Positions 11,074-23,003 of a DNA stretch of 64,000 nt are shown in pieces. A program made the position numbers and the translations under genes. The notes beneath the pieces are model-generated. The model saw only the letters and a program-made list of their open reading frames with translations, was not told the origin of the DNA and made no database searches. Source of the DNA: Acanthosoma haemorrhoidale (lineage: Eukaryota > Arthropoda > Insecta > Hemiptera > Acanthosomatidae); assembly GCA_930367205.1 (NCBI GenBank), contig OV884009.1, positions 82,915,189 to 82,979,188 on the forward strand, in the 5' to 3' direction. Position 1 is the first letter of the stretch; every line of letters starts with the position of its first letter.

Positions 11074-13494
11074 AGTTGTCTATTCATGTAAACTTTATAT
11101 GTCTATCCATAGATGAATTAAATAGAAAGTATACATAATAACATTATTTTTATGCTTATCTAATTAATATTTGGTGGCAAGTTACGCCCTATTAAAATTT
11201 AATCACCAAATTTTTAAGTAAAAAATGTTGACGATTATGTTATCAGGTACGCTATTTGGTTAATGTATGGGTACATGGTTATAAAAGCCTGCAAAAAATG
11301 TATATATTATCTATAAGTCAAACTATATAACTATCAATTTAATCAGATACATTATTACAAAATAACATTATGTTATTATCTGTTAATGATAATATAAACA
11401 TCAAAATTTAACACAGAAAATATCTGATGAGTACAAATGGTGATTCAAAAGTGGTATGTGTTGAGCTAAATGGGCTGTAAATTTCAATTAGTTTTTTATT
11501 TCAGCAATGTAAATAATCATGTCAATTTTATTACAATAACGATTCGATTCTATTTTATAAATCCACACATATTTCATTCATTTAATGTTTCATTAGTAAA
11601 ATTTAAAAATTATATATAAAGATAATTTTCTGGTACAGGAAAATAAATAATAAACACGATTTATCTACTGGTAAAACAAAAGATGCACACTTTAACTCTA
11701 TCGAAACTTAAACATGGTACAGTGGGTTAAAATATTCACTTCACACTACGAAGGTTCTGAGTTCAAATCTTAAGATAAACAGTGGAATTTTCTTTCACTT
11801 GAAGCACTTTGAATTAGGATAGTTTGCTTAGTACATGAGGGAGGGGCTAGACATTGAAAAAATAACAACATAGCCTAATACAAATAAAATGATAATTATA
11901 GGGTAGTCAATTTTTAGTTTATTAAAATTAAAGAGATAATACAAAATTAGGTACTAATTCTGGCCAGAAATTTTTTAAATTAAAATTTGGTTTCTAAATC
12001 TGTAATCGTTATATTTTTCAAACAGCTCGGTGGGGCTCTTGCAGTTTCTATTAGCTGAAATTATCTCTAGTTGATATTCTTTTTCATAGATATTTCATCA
12101 AACATTTGTCTCCAGATTTTTAAACACAATATTATACTTCATTAAAACATCCAGAGAAATCTTCAACACTAAGTGGTATAAATTATATATGACTGTGAGT
12201 AAGACAAGAATGTAACTATGCAAACTAATAAGTGGCTCCAAATGTCATCGGAATGTATCAGATTCTTGCTTGAGATAGTAAGAAATCAATAGTTGCAATC
12301 ACATACAACCCAAGAGCAAATTCACAGGATTGTAAAATACTGCACTTGGAAATGGTTTCTTTCATTTTAGCGTATTAAAATAGCAGCCTTGTATGGAATC
12401 CCGAAGGTAAGAGGATAATTGCCCCGGGAACCCAAGAACAGGGTAGAAAGAATTGTAAAGTCCTGGACAAAAATGCTAGTATATACAATAACACACTCGT
12501 GTATTATCAAACAGCTGCTAAATACTATAGCAATATCCCATTTAATGTTTATAACAAACATAATTTAATTCATAAAAATATCTTACACTGATTGTTAGTA
12601 ATCAGTTTGCTAGTAAGTGAAGGTTATTAAAAATATGTTTTAAGATAAAATGATATTACTAAAATTTAATATGATCTTACAATATCATTCTAGCTACCAC
12701 TTTTTTTTTTTATCATCCCTACCTCCAATCAGTAACAAAACCGTGAAATTGCATGAGAGTGACCCTAGCTAAATGCTATACAGTGACTATTCCAGCTCAG
12801 TTTGGGATTCTATCTTTCCACCTTTTCTCCAGTTTTATTATTATATTAAAACGCTTATTTTTTAGCCCTGTTTTAGTTCTTACAGGTTATATGCATACAT
12901 CCCTATGTATTTTCTTTTCACCCGACGGTCTCACATCCCCATTGCCAAATGTTTACCTGGACCATTTGGGGATAATTGTACACAATTTCATATTTAATTT
13001 ATCTTCCCCCGTTTCCTTTCTAAACTGTCACCACCTCATTTTGTTTCTCTGGATCTGTTGTTGACATGCACTGTAAATCTATAAACTGTCCTTAACAAAA
13101 ATTTATAAACATAATATCCTATATTTTCCCTTCAAACAAGCCAATTTCCAAAAACAACTTAATATTAAAATCTTGGTTAGCAAGAATATGAAAGTTTTTC
13201 ATGAATATTTTCTGTTCAAACTAACACTTCATTACAGCTCTGAAAGTCGATACAAATATTTTCATAAATATGTAAAATTGCTTGAAAAAGAAATATATCA
13301 TCAAATTTTGTTATAATCTTATTTTGAAGAAAAACTATATATTAGGTAGTTTTATTAACTATATTTGTGATTCCTATTATTTTAATTTCCACCTGGTAAT
13401 GTTTTTGTGTTCCAGTTACAGTGATTTTTGTTTCCTACCACTTCTATAATTCCTTTTATCATCAGATCATTATGAAACAGTAAAAAACTTGGCC
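11074..13494. other. AT-rich downstream sequence in copy 1
   Basis: Apart from the SINE-like element no gene is supported. The ORF at 12753-13064 (103 codons, hydrophobic, no domain) is preserved in copy 2 only because the whole segment is nearly identical, so conservation cannot be used as evidence for it. Positions 11913-12512 occur a third time at 25551-26152. Confidence 0.5.
11713..11860 (+). repeat. tRNA-derived SINE-like sequence (copy 1)
   Basis: Contains a pol III A-box-like TGGTACAGTGG near 11714 and, about 35-40 bp later, a B-box-like GAGTTCAAATC. A related sequence on the - strand near 39400-39520 carries GGGTTCAAATCC and the same following CAGTG..ATTTCT segment, which supports a dispersed family. 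The duplicate lies at 23757-23904. Confidence 0.4.
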
Positions 13495-14826
13495 AGAGCA
13501 ATCATTGTTATTTACATTTCAATTTATACAAGAATACACATGTATTTACTGTGTTAATTAAAATTTCCTTTTATGAAAATGTTATTTTCAAATAATTACA
13601 AGAAATCCTTGTATACTACTTAACTTAAAATCTTATTGATAACATTTATTTATTTTTCTAAATTTGTTTTACTTACTATAGACTAACTAAATTTTTATTG
13701 CCAATTAACTTTGATTTTTTTATTGTTTTAATTTTTATAAATGTGTAAATAACATTAAAATTTTGTATATAGAAAAAATTATGTGATGACCAAGCAAAGA
13801 ATAAACTAAATTTTAAAAAATAAAATCAGATATAGCAATTTTTAAAGTTCAAGTTACCTTTGGAATAAGAGTTTTATTTGTAAATTAAAATAGTAATTCA
13901 TTGATGTATTTAAATTCCCCTCATAATTTAGTTATACATTAGTTGAAATTATACTTTTTTTCATTTTAAACACTAGAATAAAGTATTACCTGCAGTGCAT
14001 TTGAGAACATTTGCATATACCTAAACATATATTGATTTAATAATTAAATATAAAAGACAAGTAACTTTAAATTATTTTAGAGAGGTAATAGACGATTTGA
14101 TACTTATAAATCTTGTTAATTTATACATATTTCACTGACAACCTAAAAAATGTAAATAATATTTAATTAGGTTTCAACTACATCCATATTATAGTTACCA
14201 AAAGTATATATAAAAAAAAAGTTCCATTGGTTTTAAACAAAATATCTGTTTATATCATGATTTTATTTCAGTTTTTAAAATGTAAAGAGTATCGCTGCCT
14301 TATCACAGTCTATGGATAGACTAAAGAGACTTAAAATTATAACAATAATAGTGAATTAAGCAGTATGTAAATTTAGTTAGGATACTTTTACAAAGTAATC
14401 CAAGGTTTTTATTAGTTTTAGATGTATGTTAAAAGACATAATTCACCATTTTTTAAAAATTGTTGATGAAGGAATTAGTGTTAAACTAATTTTGTCATTT
14501 TTTTGTGAGTTTGGTGGTGCATCAATTGCTTTTTCAGTGAGTATGCTTCGGAGAATGAATGAATATTTTAAACGGTATGATAGATATTAAGTAATGGGCA
14601 CATAAGCTCAACTTGTGCTCGATATTTGTATAAAGTTTTATGTATATTGAAAGAAAAATCTGTTATGTAAAAATAGATATTCATATGCAGAATAAAAGAA
14701 AATTTGTTAAATACATCAGTGTGAATAAATACCAAGTGTTATTAGTGGCAGTTTCAGAAAGAGTCATGAAGACTATAATTGACATAATATTTTAACAAAA
14801 TTATATTAAAAAGTGATAAATTAATT

Positions 14827-14897
14827 AAATAATAAATCTTCTTTTTCTCCACAATATACACATTAAATATTGTGGAGAGACAGTAGATTTATTATTT
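14827..14897. repeat. Imperfect long hairpin
   Basis: Outer arms AAATAATAAATCT (14827-14839) and AGATTTATTATTT (14885-14897) are perfect complements, as are inner arms CTCCACAATAT and ATATTGTGGAG around a short loop. There is a small asymmetric mismatch zone between the two stems. Could be a degenerate foldback element or a transcribed hairpin. Confidence 0.6.
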
Positions 14898-15426
14898 AGT
14901 TATACCCAACCAATCCACAACTGGCACTAACCAGATAAGCCAATTGTTCAAAATATCTATTATAACAATTATTGTTTCTTTATTTATAACCTATTATTTT
15001 TATAATTATACAGTTATGGTTATTAGGCCTAATCTATGGCCATAAAAGCCACACTACAAATTTGATCTTAAAGTTTTATGTCTTGATTTTTTCTAAATCT
15101 GCCCTTGATTGGTTTTATTAATATGTAAATCAAGGATTGTATGATTGCTGAGAATGTAGGGATATGTTTAGTTAATTAAAAGAATAAATTGTTAGTATTA
15201 CAAGAATAGATGATGTATCATTCTGCAAAAGCAGAACATATATTTATATTTGCTAAATATGTACTAATATTAGAAAAAAATCATGTCTTGTCAAGATTTT
15301 TGAGTGGATTAGGCTTGTATAAATTTAGAAGTGCAAAAGAAAGACTTCCAGTGCATGTAATGCTCACTGTATTAAGAATAAGGTATTGAATAGATGATAT
15401 CGTTTTCAACAACTTATTTTATTTAC

Positions 15427-15432
15427 ACACAA

Positions 15433-15463
<31 letters not shown>
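15427..15463. repeat. (CA)n microsatellite
   Basis: About 18 CA dinucleotide units, visible directly. Confidence 0.95.
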
Positions 15464-15465
<2 letters not shown>

Positions 15466-18400
15466 TATTAGAAAAACACAAACTTGTGCACATACTTATA
15501 AATAATTTCTGTTGGATGATCCAAAGCTCCGGTTTTAATTTTTTGTCTCTAGAATAGGAATTTTAATTTCAATGGTGTAAAACAAATAAGTGCTAAAAAG
15601 AAAATTATTTATTTGTATAATATTTAAATTGCAGTATGCAGTTTTGGACAGATAACTGATTGGAATTGGACTTCATATGGTACATTAAATTCAAAAATCT
15701 ATTTATTTCTAACCCTACATAATTTGGTAAAATGTGTTAAAGTAAAGTAAAATATTTCTTTCACAAAACATTTTAAATTATTGTTGGAAAACTTTGGTAC
15801 AAATTGTCATTTCAGAAAAGGAATTTAATTAAATAATATTCACTATAACAAATTATTAATCCACACTTCAATAAATTTACGATGCAGGGAAGTAATTTGA
15901 AATATATAAAATATTATTGGTTCATCATTATAAAAATAAAACAGCTATTGCAGATTGTGAATAATTTCAATTTTAAAAAGTCTTTAGTGGAATAAAATTA
16001 CTAACTTGTTTGCCAATAACTAATAGAATAGTACTTGAAACTGATTGGAATAACTAACAGCAAGTTTATTGATAATTAATTTTACTAAGCCATTTCCCTA
16101 CTATAATATGTAAATTATTTACAAGAATGATCAGTACTTACTCTTAATTCAATTTTTTAAGGGCAAAAGGGATATATCAATTTATGATGTTCAAATTGAG
16201 AAAAATATTTGAAAATTAGACCATTCAACATATTTTAAACACAATTATGTAATAATAATGAAACAGTTTTTTTCTTATTTGATAATAATATTACAGAAAA
16301 AAAATTATTATCGTAATGCAATATTTGTGTTGAAATTTGCACAATGTAATAATTGTTATTAGTTTTGAACAGAAGTTGTAATTAGTAGTATGAGTTGTGT
16401 TTAATGTAATTTTATTTAACCAGAATGTGATACATTTCTAGTTTTGTGTTCAAGCTTCAAATCTTAATTTTACTGTGTTATAATGATTATATTTTATTAA
16501 GAATGCTCACTAAAGTTTGAGCTGTAGATATGTTAAATTATATGAAGACAGTTTAAATTATTTAATGTTGTTATATCTAGTAAATCAAAATATATTAGTC
16601 ATTATAATTTCAATAATAATATAATTTTAATAAAAGTTGTTTTATTTGTTTGTGTCATATTGTTTTTCTTTTATTTCATTATTTTATTTATTTATTTATT
16701 TAAAGTTAATATTTATTAAGAATTCATATTGTGTTTGCCATATTATTTTATTACATGAAAAAATGAATGTACAGAATTAGCTCAATGTATTATAATTTAA
16801 AAAAAAATTATATATGTTTATATGACATGTCAGTGGTCCATATTGATGACATATCAATTTAAGTATTGCACTTATTTTAAAGTAATATTATGTTCCTAAT
16901 TAAAAAAAGATATGGACAGTTTTAAGTGAAATTTCAATTAAAGTTTTTACATTTATAAACAAAAAAATACAAAAACTAGAGTAGCTATCAAACAACAGTG
17001 TTTTCCAATTTTTATTTATATTTTATGAAGTAATTTTCTTAAAAATAAATGAACAGTAGTAATTATGTTTATAATTAGAAGGAAAACCAAAGTGCTTTCC
17101 GAATTCCAAAGATTTTCAAATTGGAAAGAAAAATGTTTTAAGTTTAAAATATAATTATAATACTTTTGATAATTATGCTGTTCTTTAAAATGTAATCAAT
17201 AGTAAATAAGAAGATCATTTTAATAGAATGTAAAATGTGTGTTACTAAAGGGTTTGTATGATTACAACTACCCTATAGTATTGTATTACATTTTTATTGC
17301 ACCATATGAAGTTAATGAATTAAAAAAAGAAAATTGTGAGTACATTTCCTGTGACCTTAAGCTCATTTATTTATTTTGACCATATCATTGAAAAATTAGA
17401 ATAATCAGTTAGCTTGTCATCTGAGAGGCAATCATGTCAAAATTCATTAGATGATTATTTATGAAATTGATTAAAATAAGCATGAATATGCACTTAATAT
17501 GAACTATGTCATGTAATTATACTATTAGTAACATAAATAGAGTAAAGTAAGGAGTACTACTTATAATTGATATGCAGTATTCCGTCATTTCAATTCTAAA
17601 AAGTAATTTAAAAGATTTGTTTCGACATTGATAGTCTTGGGTTATTTGGTAAAGCGTTATTTGCTTAGTTTTAAATTAAAAGTTATTTAGTTGTTAAAAT
17701 ATAATTTTTGTAGTAAGATTATGTCGTGATAGAAGTGTACATTAAATTTTCAATGTGTAGACATTCATCATCGTACACGAGTTTCATTTCTCAAGAGAAT
17801 GACTTAAATATAGGAGATAAATCTACATCTTACCAGCTAAAATCATATTTTTGATTCTGAATTTTTGTCAATCAACAATATAATTTTTCTGACATTCGTC
17901 ATAAACCTCAATGTTTCACAAAATTCACTCAACTGTCCATGTAACTGACTATTACTATGGCAACACTAACCACCTAATAATCTAACTTCTAACTACAAAC
18001 TAACTGCGTAAATGACTACACCAATATGAAGTAAAGCCGACTAAAAAATTGGAAATTTTACGAAAATCGAAATCCTAACTGCTCAGAAATCTTTAAATTT
18101 TCACCACCCTGGTAAAAATGGTCTCAAATTAAAGACAATTTAATGGGCTTTACACTGGTGTAGTTATTTTTGTAATTATTGATATTAAATATATCTTTTT
18201 CTTATGTAGTGTACATAAGTTACTCATGTAAGGCAATAAGTTCTAAGATAGGTAGAAATTGGAGGGAGGGGGGAATGCAACGTTCTGTCTTCAATTACTT
18301 TTTAAAAAACAGAATAGTAAAGTATTCTAATGCAAATAAATTTATTTTTATGAATAAGAACTACCTTAAACATAGATCTAATTGAACTGGTTAATAATGC

Positions 18401-19449
18401 TGGAGTGATCTAGGGTGTAAAATGCTTTGGTAAATCCTAAAAAGTAAGGATAGATATGTGTTAGTGGTCAATAGCGGATTAGAGGTTTAGTGTGATTTTG
18501 ATAAGAGCAAATTGGATGGAAAATCCTAGCTAGAACTCAGATTAGAGGGGATTAAAACTTTTTTTAAAAAATGAGGAAATTTGGGATTGAAAAATTAGGA
18601 GTTTAAATTTGTTTGAAAAAAATAGTAAATATCCTGCTGAAAGTAATTTGAATGCACCCTGGAAAATTAGAAAATACAACTCATACTATCAAATATGACC
18701 AAATTCGTTTTTCTTAAGTTAAAAGTTTATTTTGTATGATTTTCTTCTTTGTTTTTACCATTATTATTGGGTCCTTTTAAGATAGGTGTTTTGGCATGAT
18801 ATTCTGGGGACTGGTCTGCACAGATGTTGGATGGACCTGAGAGCTGATTCCTCATTTATCATGATGTTATGAATACTCAATCAATCTTTGAAACAGCAGG
18901 ACTGATCAACAAAAATTACTTGGCTCATGGATAAGGACCTACGTCATTGGTTCGTGGAATGTTCAAACAATCTACACAGGATCTTTCTAGGAATTAAGAA
19001 AGGAAGTTCGTGAATGCTAGCTTAACTTCATTGTGGTTCAAGAGATGGACAAGAACTTGCATACTGCAGAAAATAAATTAATTACGTGCTGACATTTAGT
19101 GGTAGCAAATACAAGCATAAGTTTGGAACAGTATACCTAGTTCATAAAAAATATGATGCACTCTCTAATTGTCTTCCAAACAATAAGTGACAAAATGTGC
19201 TTGATTAGTGTAAAAGTTTGCAAACAATAGCATAATCAATGCACATGCTTCATGGGAAGATAAAGAAGAAAGAAAAAGTTAGTGTTGAATGTGAAACAGT
19301 TATGATACCAGCCTCTCATGTGAAGTTTTAATAGATTTCAATGCACAAACATAGACAAAAGCAGACAGAACTCATGCCAACATTTAAGTACCATAGCCTG
19401 CATCTACATTACAGGACTTGCAATGATAGAAGTGAAGTATATTAGGATA

Positions 19450-20230
19450 TAGTAGTTTTGATAGAATGATAAGAGTGATCGAGGATGTCAAATGCTTTGG
19501 TAAAGTCTAAGAAATAAGGATAGATATGTGTTAGTGGTCAATGGCAGATTAGAGGTTTTGTGTGATTTTAGTTGGCTAGAAAATTCTAGCCAGAAGTCAG
19601 ATTGGAGGGCATTAAAACTTGTTAAAATTTCTTTTTGAAAATGAGGACATTTGGGATTGAACTGGTCTTTTGAGAGGTTTGCAAAGGATATATTTGAGAC
19701 AGGACGATTGTCTTTGAGTGAGGTAGGGTTAAGAATTTTATTCAATGGAAGAACATTTGTTATTTTTCAGGAAGAAGTAAATGGGGAGATTTGTAAGAGA
19801 GAAATGTGAAGCAGTATACCAATAATTGTAAGGAGACAGATCTTTAGCAATTTTATGGGAATGGCATCTGCACCTACCAAAAGCATTCATGGTTTCATGA
19901 TTGAGGAAATGACATCGGAAAGAGAAATATCAGAGAAAAATAAGTTGTCGGTGTTGAAATGGCTAGTAGTGTTAATTAGACTGGAAGAAGTGTGTGCAAT
20001 AAAACAATGTGGATGGACAGAAAATGAGAATTAAGGTCACTGGGAGAAAGTTGCAAATAGGAGAGGTGTCTGGGCCCATTTGTTGCTAGAGTCAATTGCC
20101 GAAGATAGTGACTTGTGAAAGAAGGATTGGGCAAGACAGATTTAAGACTGCATGAGGTTGCAACAAACTGATCTTTAGAATTGTTCTAAAGTGCTATACA
20201 ATTATAAGATCTCTTGCCAATGATACCATA
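19450..20230 (-). mobile_element. LINE fragment, longer version in copy 2
   Basis: Same LINE as 9660-10097, but extending about 340 bp further upstream of the RT on the - strand (19893-20230), the part deleted from copy 1. The ORF at 19745-19488 has the LKPTSLKDNRPVSN segment just before RT motif A. It is degraded by stops and frameshifts. Confidence 0.65.
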
Positions 20231-20505
20231 CCTAGCTTTTTTAGTTACACTGTTTTCTCTACATGGAAAAAAAACTATTATTATATTACATAATCAACAA
20301 ATATCCCTAATTAATTAATGTAAAATTTTATATTAATTAAGTTATTTCTGATTAATGTAAAATTACTTTTTTTTACTCACTATGTTCTCTTAACTGCTAA
20401 AAATTTGCACAATTATTAAAAATGAAAGTTAAATGCTATTAGTCTATGGTAGCTTGTGACTTCTAATATAAGTAGTTTTAGGAAAAATCACTTTTTTTTA
20501 CAGTT

Positions 20506-20510
20506 GTTGC
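20506..20510. repeat. Target-site duplication GTTGC (left)
   Basis: GTTGC directly before the LTR start at 20511; it is repeated at 22222-22226 directly after the other LTR. Five base pairs is a usual target duplication length for Ty3/gypsy-type integration. Confidence 0.85.
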
Positions 20511-20685
20511 TATTGTGTATTTGAATTGAGTACTCAGGAACACTGAAAATACTATGAATAAATATATTTGGAACTCTCAAACAACACCACAACAGAATGC
20601 ATAATGATAACAATAATAAGCAGGTTACACCTGAGGTTATCAAACAAGGATGAACCTCATTGGCAGAATGATGTCATACATGACA
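20511..20685 (-). repeat. LTR (3' LTR in element orientation)
   Basis: 175 bp, matching 22050-22221 with a few differences, including a 3-bp length difference near the CTCTCAAACAACACC/CTCTCTAACACC segment. On the - strand the LTR begins TGTCATGTATGAC and ends CACAATA. The small LTR-LTR divergence points to a moderately recent insertion. Confidence 0.85.
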
Positions 20686-20972
20686 ATCCTCTGTGCATGT
20701 TAAAAGAAATAATAATAAATTAACTTCTTAATTGTTCGTCAAACTGTTTATAAGATATTCACTTCACTAAGATAACACTTTCACTTCACTTCTACGTGGA
20801 AGGTGAGAAGACTCTTTTAGGCTTCCTGTTGCGGACAGGATAGCGTCCGGGATTTTCCCTGGTTCCCTTAGGTTGACGTGGGGTGGATCTTTGTCTAGGA
20901 GCATTAGGTGGGGTTACCTCTGAGACTGGAGAACCAGGGGTTGATGGAGTGGCGGCAGGCTGGATTGAAGGG

Positions 20973-21290
20973 TCAGTGGAGGCTGTACTGGTAGGAGTCT
21001 TCCCTCGATCTGGGCTGGTTAATTAGTGTCACAGGAGGCGCAGAAGTAGGATCCCGGAAGGCAGGCGAAGCCGTTGGAGTAGGGCTACCAGATATACGAA
21101 CACATCTCTTCTCGCTAGAAGTTGTTGGAGGATGCTGGTTGCTACTGGTAGGTCCCTGAGAGTTGGTATCCATGCGCGGAGGATTCACCATCGTAACCAC
21201 TTTGACGGGTGGAATATGCACTAGTGCTGCGGGTATTGTGCTGTTTACTTTTAGACTGGGATGAGGTTTTGGATCTACCAGCATGAGCAA
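20973..21290 (-). pseudogene. Pro/Ser-rich continuation of the gag region
   Basis: 105-codon frame downstream of the gag ORF, rich in Pro, Ser and Thr, with SSNQHPPTTSSEKRCVRISG. Its position between gag and the 3' LTR suggests the remnant of a Gag tail or linker. I see no enzyme motif, and it may not be translated. Confidence 0.4.
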
Positions 21291-21385
21291 ATTTGTGCTG
21301 TGTTTCAGTGCGATGGTATTTAATTTCAGCAGAAGCTGCTTTGGTGGCTTCTAAATTTTGAGCAATTTCCAGAGCATCAACAAAT

Positions 21386-21943
21386 TTACTGGGTTTTTTT
21401 TACCACAATGGAATCACGGGTAGAATCATCAAGCACACCATGAATAAATTGCACGATTAAAGAATAGTCCAGGAAGTCATTAAACTCACAATGCCTAGCG
21501 GCAGCTTTAAGGCGCATAGCATATTCAGTGACCGATTCACTAGGGCTCTGAATGATTTTTCTAAATTTTATAACTTCACTATACTTATTCTTAGATACTT
21601 GGAAGTGACCTACCAAAATGCCCACAATTTCCTTGAAACCCTTTTTGTGTGGAGTACCTGGGTATACAAGGTTATTTAAAGTAGTATTGAGTTCGGGACC
21701 TATGTTAACCAGTAAATGATCTGCCCAGTTATCTTCTGGTATTCCACTGAGCCGTAATTTTCTTTCAAGACGCTCCAAATATGATGCCACTGATTCATTT
21801 TGGCCTTGTTGGTAGGGTTCAAAACTGAAAAGTTGACTTACCGAACTTGTTGATATGCAGGCAGCTTGAGTCCGGGCCAGTTGGGTAACAATCCCTGTTA
21901 ACTGAGTAAGCTGTGCTTGAAGGTCCAATACTTCGTCTGGCAT
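21386..21943 (-). CDS. Gag-like protein of the compact LTR element (frameshifted)
   Basis: 185 codons from an ATG, beginning MPDEVLDLQAQLTQLTGIVT with a coiled-coil-like start. The segment with QNESVASYLERLERKLRLSG and SPSESVTEYAMRLKAAARHCEF is typical of the capsid region of insect mag/K02A2.6-type Ty3/gypsy Gag proteins; this is family recognition by eye. The ORF ends early in an 8-nt A run on the - strand (T run at 21394-21401), and gag-like sequence continues in another frame toward 21290, so a one-base slip has broken the gene. No zinc knuckle is visible. Confidence 0.75.
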   Translation of the reverse strand: MPDEVLDLQAQLTQLTGIVTQLARTQAACISTSSVSQLFSFEPYQQGQNESVASYLERLERKLRLSGIPEDNWADHLLVNIGPELNTTLNNLVYPGTPHKKGFKEIVGILVGHFQVSKNKYSEVIKFRKIIQSPSESVTEYAMRLKAAARHCEFNDFLDYSLIVQFIHGVLDDSTRDSIVVKKTQ

Positions 21944-22029
21944 TGTAAGAAGATTGAAAAAAAAATATCACTAACTTAAAAGAATAACTTATTAAACTTC
22001 CAACTGACAGATGAATTAAGACAGTTGAT

Positions 22030-22047
22030 ATCCCATCCTCGTCGCCA
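22030..22047 (-). promoter_or_regulatory. Primer-binding site, complementary to tRNA-Ser 3' end
   Basis: The - strand reads TGGCGACGAGGATGGGAT starting 2 nt after the LTR. TGG pairs with the CCA tail, and CGACGAGGATGGGAT is complementary to the acceptor/T-arm end ATCCCATCCTCGTCG known for insect tRNA-Ser(GCT). The identity rests on recalled tRNA sequence. The position and TGG start are seen directly. Confidence 0.75.
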
Positions 22048-22049
22048 TT

Positions 22050-22221
22050 TATTGTGTATTTGAATTGAGTACTCAGGAACACTGAAAATACTATGAATAA
22101 ATGTATTTGGAACTCTCTAACACCACAACAGAATGCATAATGATAACAATAATAAGCAGGTTACACCTGAGGTTATCAAACAAGGATGAACCTCATTGGC
22201 AGAATGATGTCATACATGACA
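22050..22221 (-). repeat. LTR (5' LTR in element orientation)
   Basis: 172 bp, paired with 20511-20685. It is followed at 22222-22226 by GTTGC, the second half of the target duplication. The primer-binding site lies just to its left, fixing element orientation as -. Confidence 0.85.
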
Positions 22222-22878
22222 GTTGCTTTGTCTATAAAAATGTATTCCTATTTTGAGGCTGTTAGAGAATTTCATTATGTATAATCCACATATGAACCAA
22301 ATACCTTGGCTATGAAAAATATTTCGTACGTGCAGTCCTCTGTTTGATATTGGAAGTTTTAATGAATTACAGCTGTACCAGTATGAAACTACATACTTAA
22401 CTTTCATAAGGATGTAATCTAACATAACAAAATATAATCAAAAGAAATATAAATAGAGTAATTTGAAAATACATCCAAATCTGTTTGAAAGGTTATGTTA
22501 GTCCAATGATGCAAATTGTTTTGCTAAATTAGTGATTATTTATGTATTTTAGTGTAGTTCAAAGATATTTAGATGAATCTTCTCCTCTGTGATACATACA
22601 TTGCACTTTAAATTAAAATATCTCTCAGGCTCAAATTCCTAGACAGACAGTGGTTATTCCTTTTACAAGAAAAAATATAAATATAAGGGCTTTTTCTATC
22701 GAGAATATTAGATGAGACTATTTAAAAGTGTGAAACTGGAATTAAAATCTTAACAGACAAATATGAATAAAATAATTTTTCAACTTCATTTCCATTAGTT
22801 TAACAATTAGGTGAGCATACAACATTCAATTTAAAAATGTAGTCGCTATTTCATTTTATATTATTCATCTGTTTACAG

Positions 22879-23003
22879 ATCGATACTTCAATTCTGTTGT
22901 TCAAAATAATGAAGGGATGGAAAATAGTCTCGGTAATGGATCAAATAGTTCCGGAACAGCTACATCACCAAAAGCTACCGTAGCCTCGCCCAAGTCCTCA
23001 TAA
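22879..23003 (+). CDS. Duplicate terminal exon of gene A (copy 2)
   Basis: Same sequence as 10835-10959, shifted by exactly 12044 bp, with the same acceptor (GTTTACAG|AT), reading frame and TAA. By sequence alone it could act as an alternative terminal exon for the donor at 6454. Without an upstream coding exon of its own it cannot be a separate gene. It may be an assembly or haplotype artefact. Confidence 0.65.

Larger units (their letters stand above)
8599..13494 (+). repeat. Segmental duplication copy 1 (contains terminal exon of gene A)
   Basis: This stretch matches 18394-25538 almost base for base. The offset is 9795 up to about 10097 and 12044 after it, the difference being a 2249-bp segment (19893-22141) present only in copy 2. 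Only scattered substitutions are visible, for example near 9036, 9733 and 9771. It contains LINE remnants, an 80-bp LTR stump (10098-10177), the terminal exon, its 3' UTR and a SINE-like sequence. The near-identity means either a recent duplication or uncollapsed haplotypes in the assembly. Confidence 0.9.
13495..18393. other. Single-copy AT-rich spacer between the duplicated segments
   Basis: About 4.9 kb with no coding evidence. It holds a CA microsatellite (15427-15463) and a long imperfect hairpin (14827-14897). Very AT-rich, with many short A/T runs. If the arrangement is a true tandem duplication, the unit is 8599-18393 and the second copy lacks this part. Confidence 0.5.
20511..22221 (-). 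mobile_element. Compact Ty3/gypsy-like LTR retrotransposon, tRNA-Ser primed, no pol
   Basis: Two direct LTRs flank about 1364 bp of internal sequence and are bounded by GTTGC target duplications. On the - strand the internal region starts 2 nt after the LTR with a primer-binding site complementary to the 3' end of an insect-type tRNA-Ser. A gag-like ORF follows (21943-21386), then a Pro/Ser-rich continuation toward 20973. No protease, reverse transcriptase or integrase motif is visible and the internal region is too short for them. It is therefore an internally deleted or non-autonomous gag-only derivative. It sits within a LINE fragment in copy 2 of the segmental duplication. Confidence 0.85.

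Noticed and set aside
12753..13064. 103-codon hydrophobic ORF, identical at 24797-25108
   Set aside because: Both copies lie in a near-identical duplicated segment, so preservation is not evidence of selection; no domain, AT-rich chance composition.
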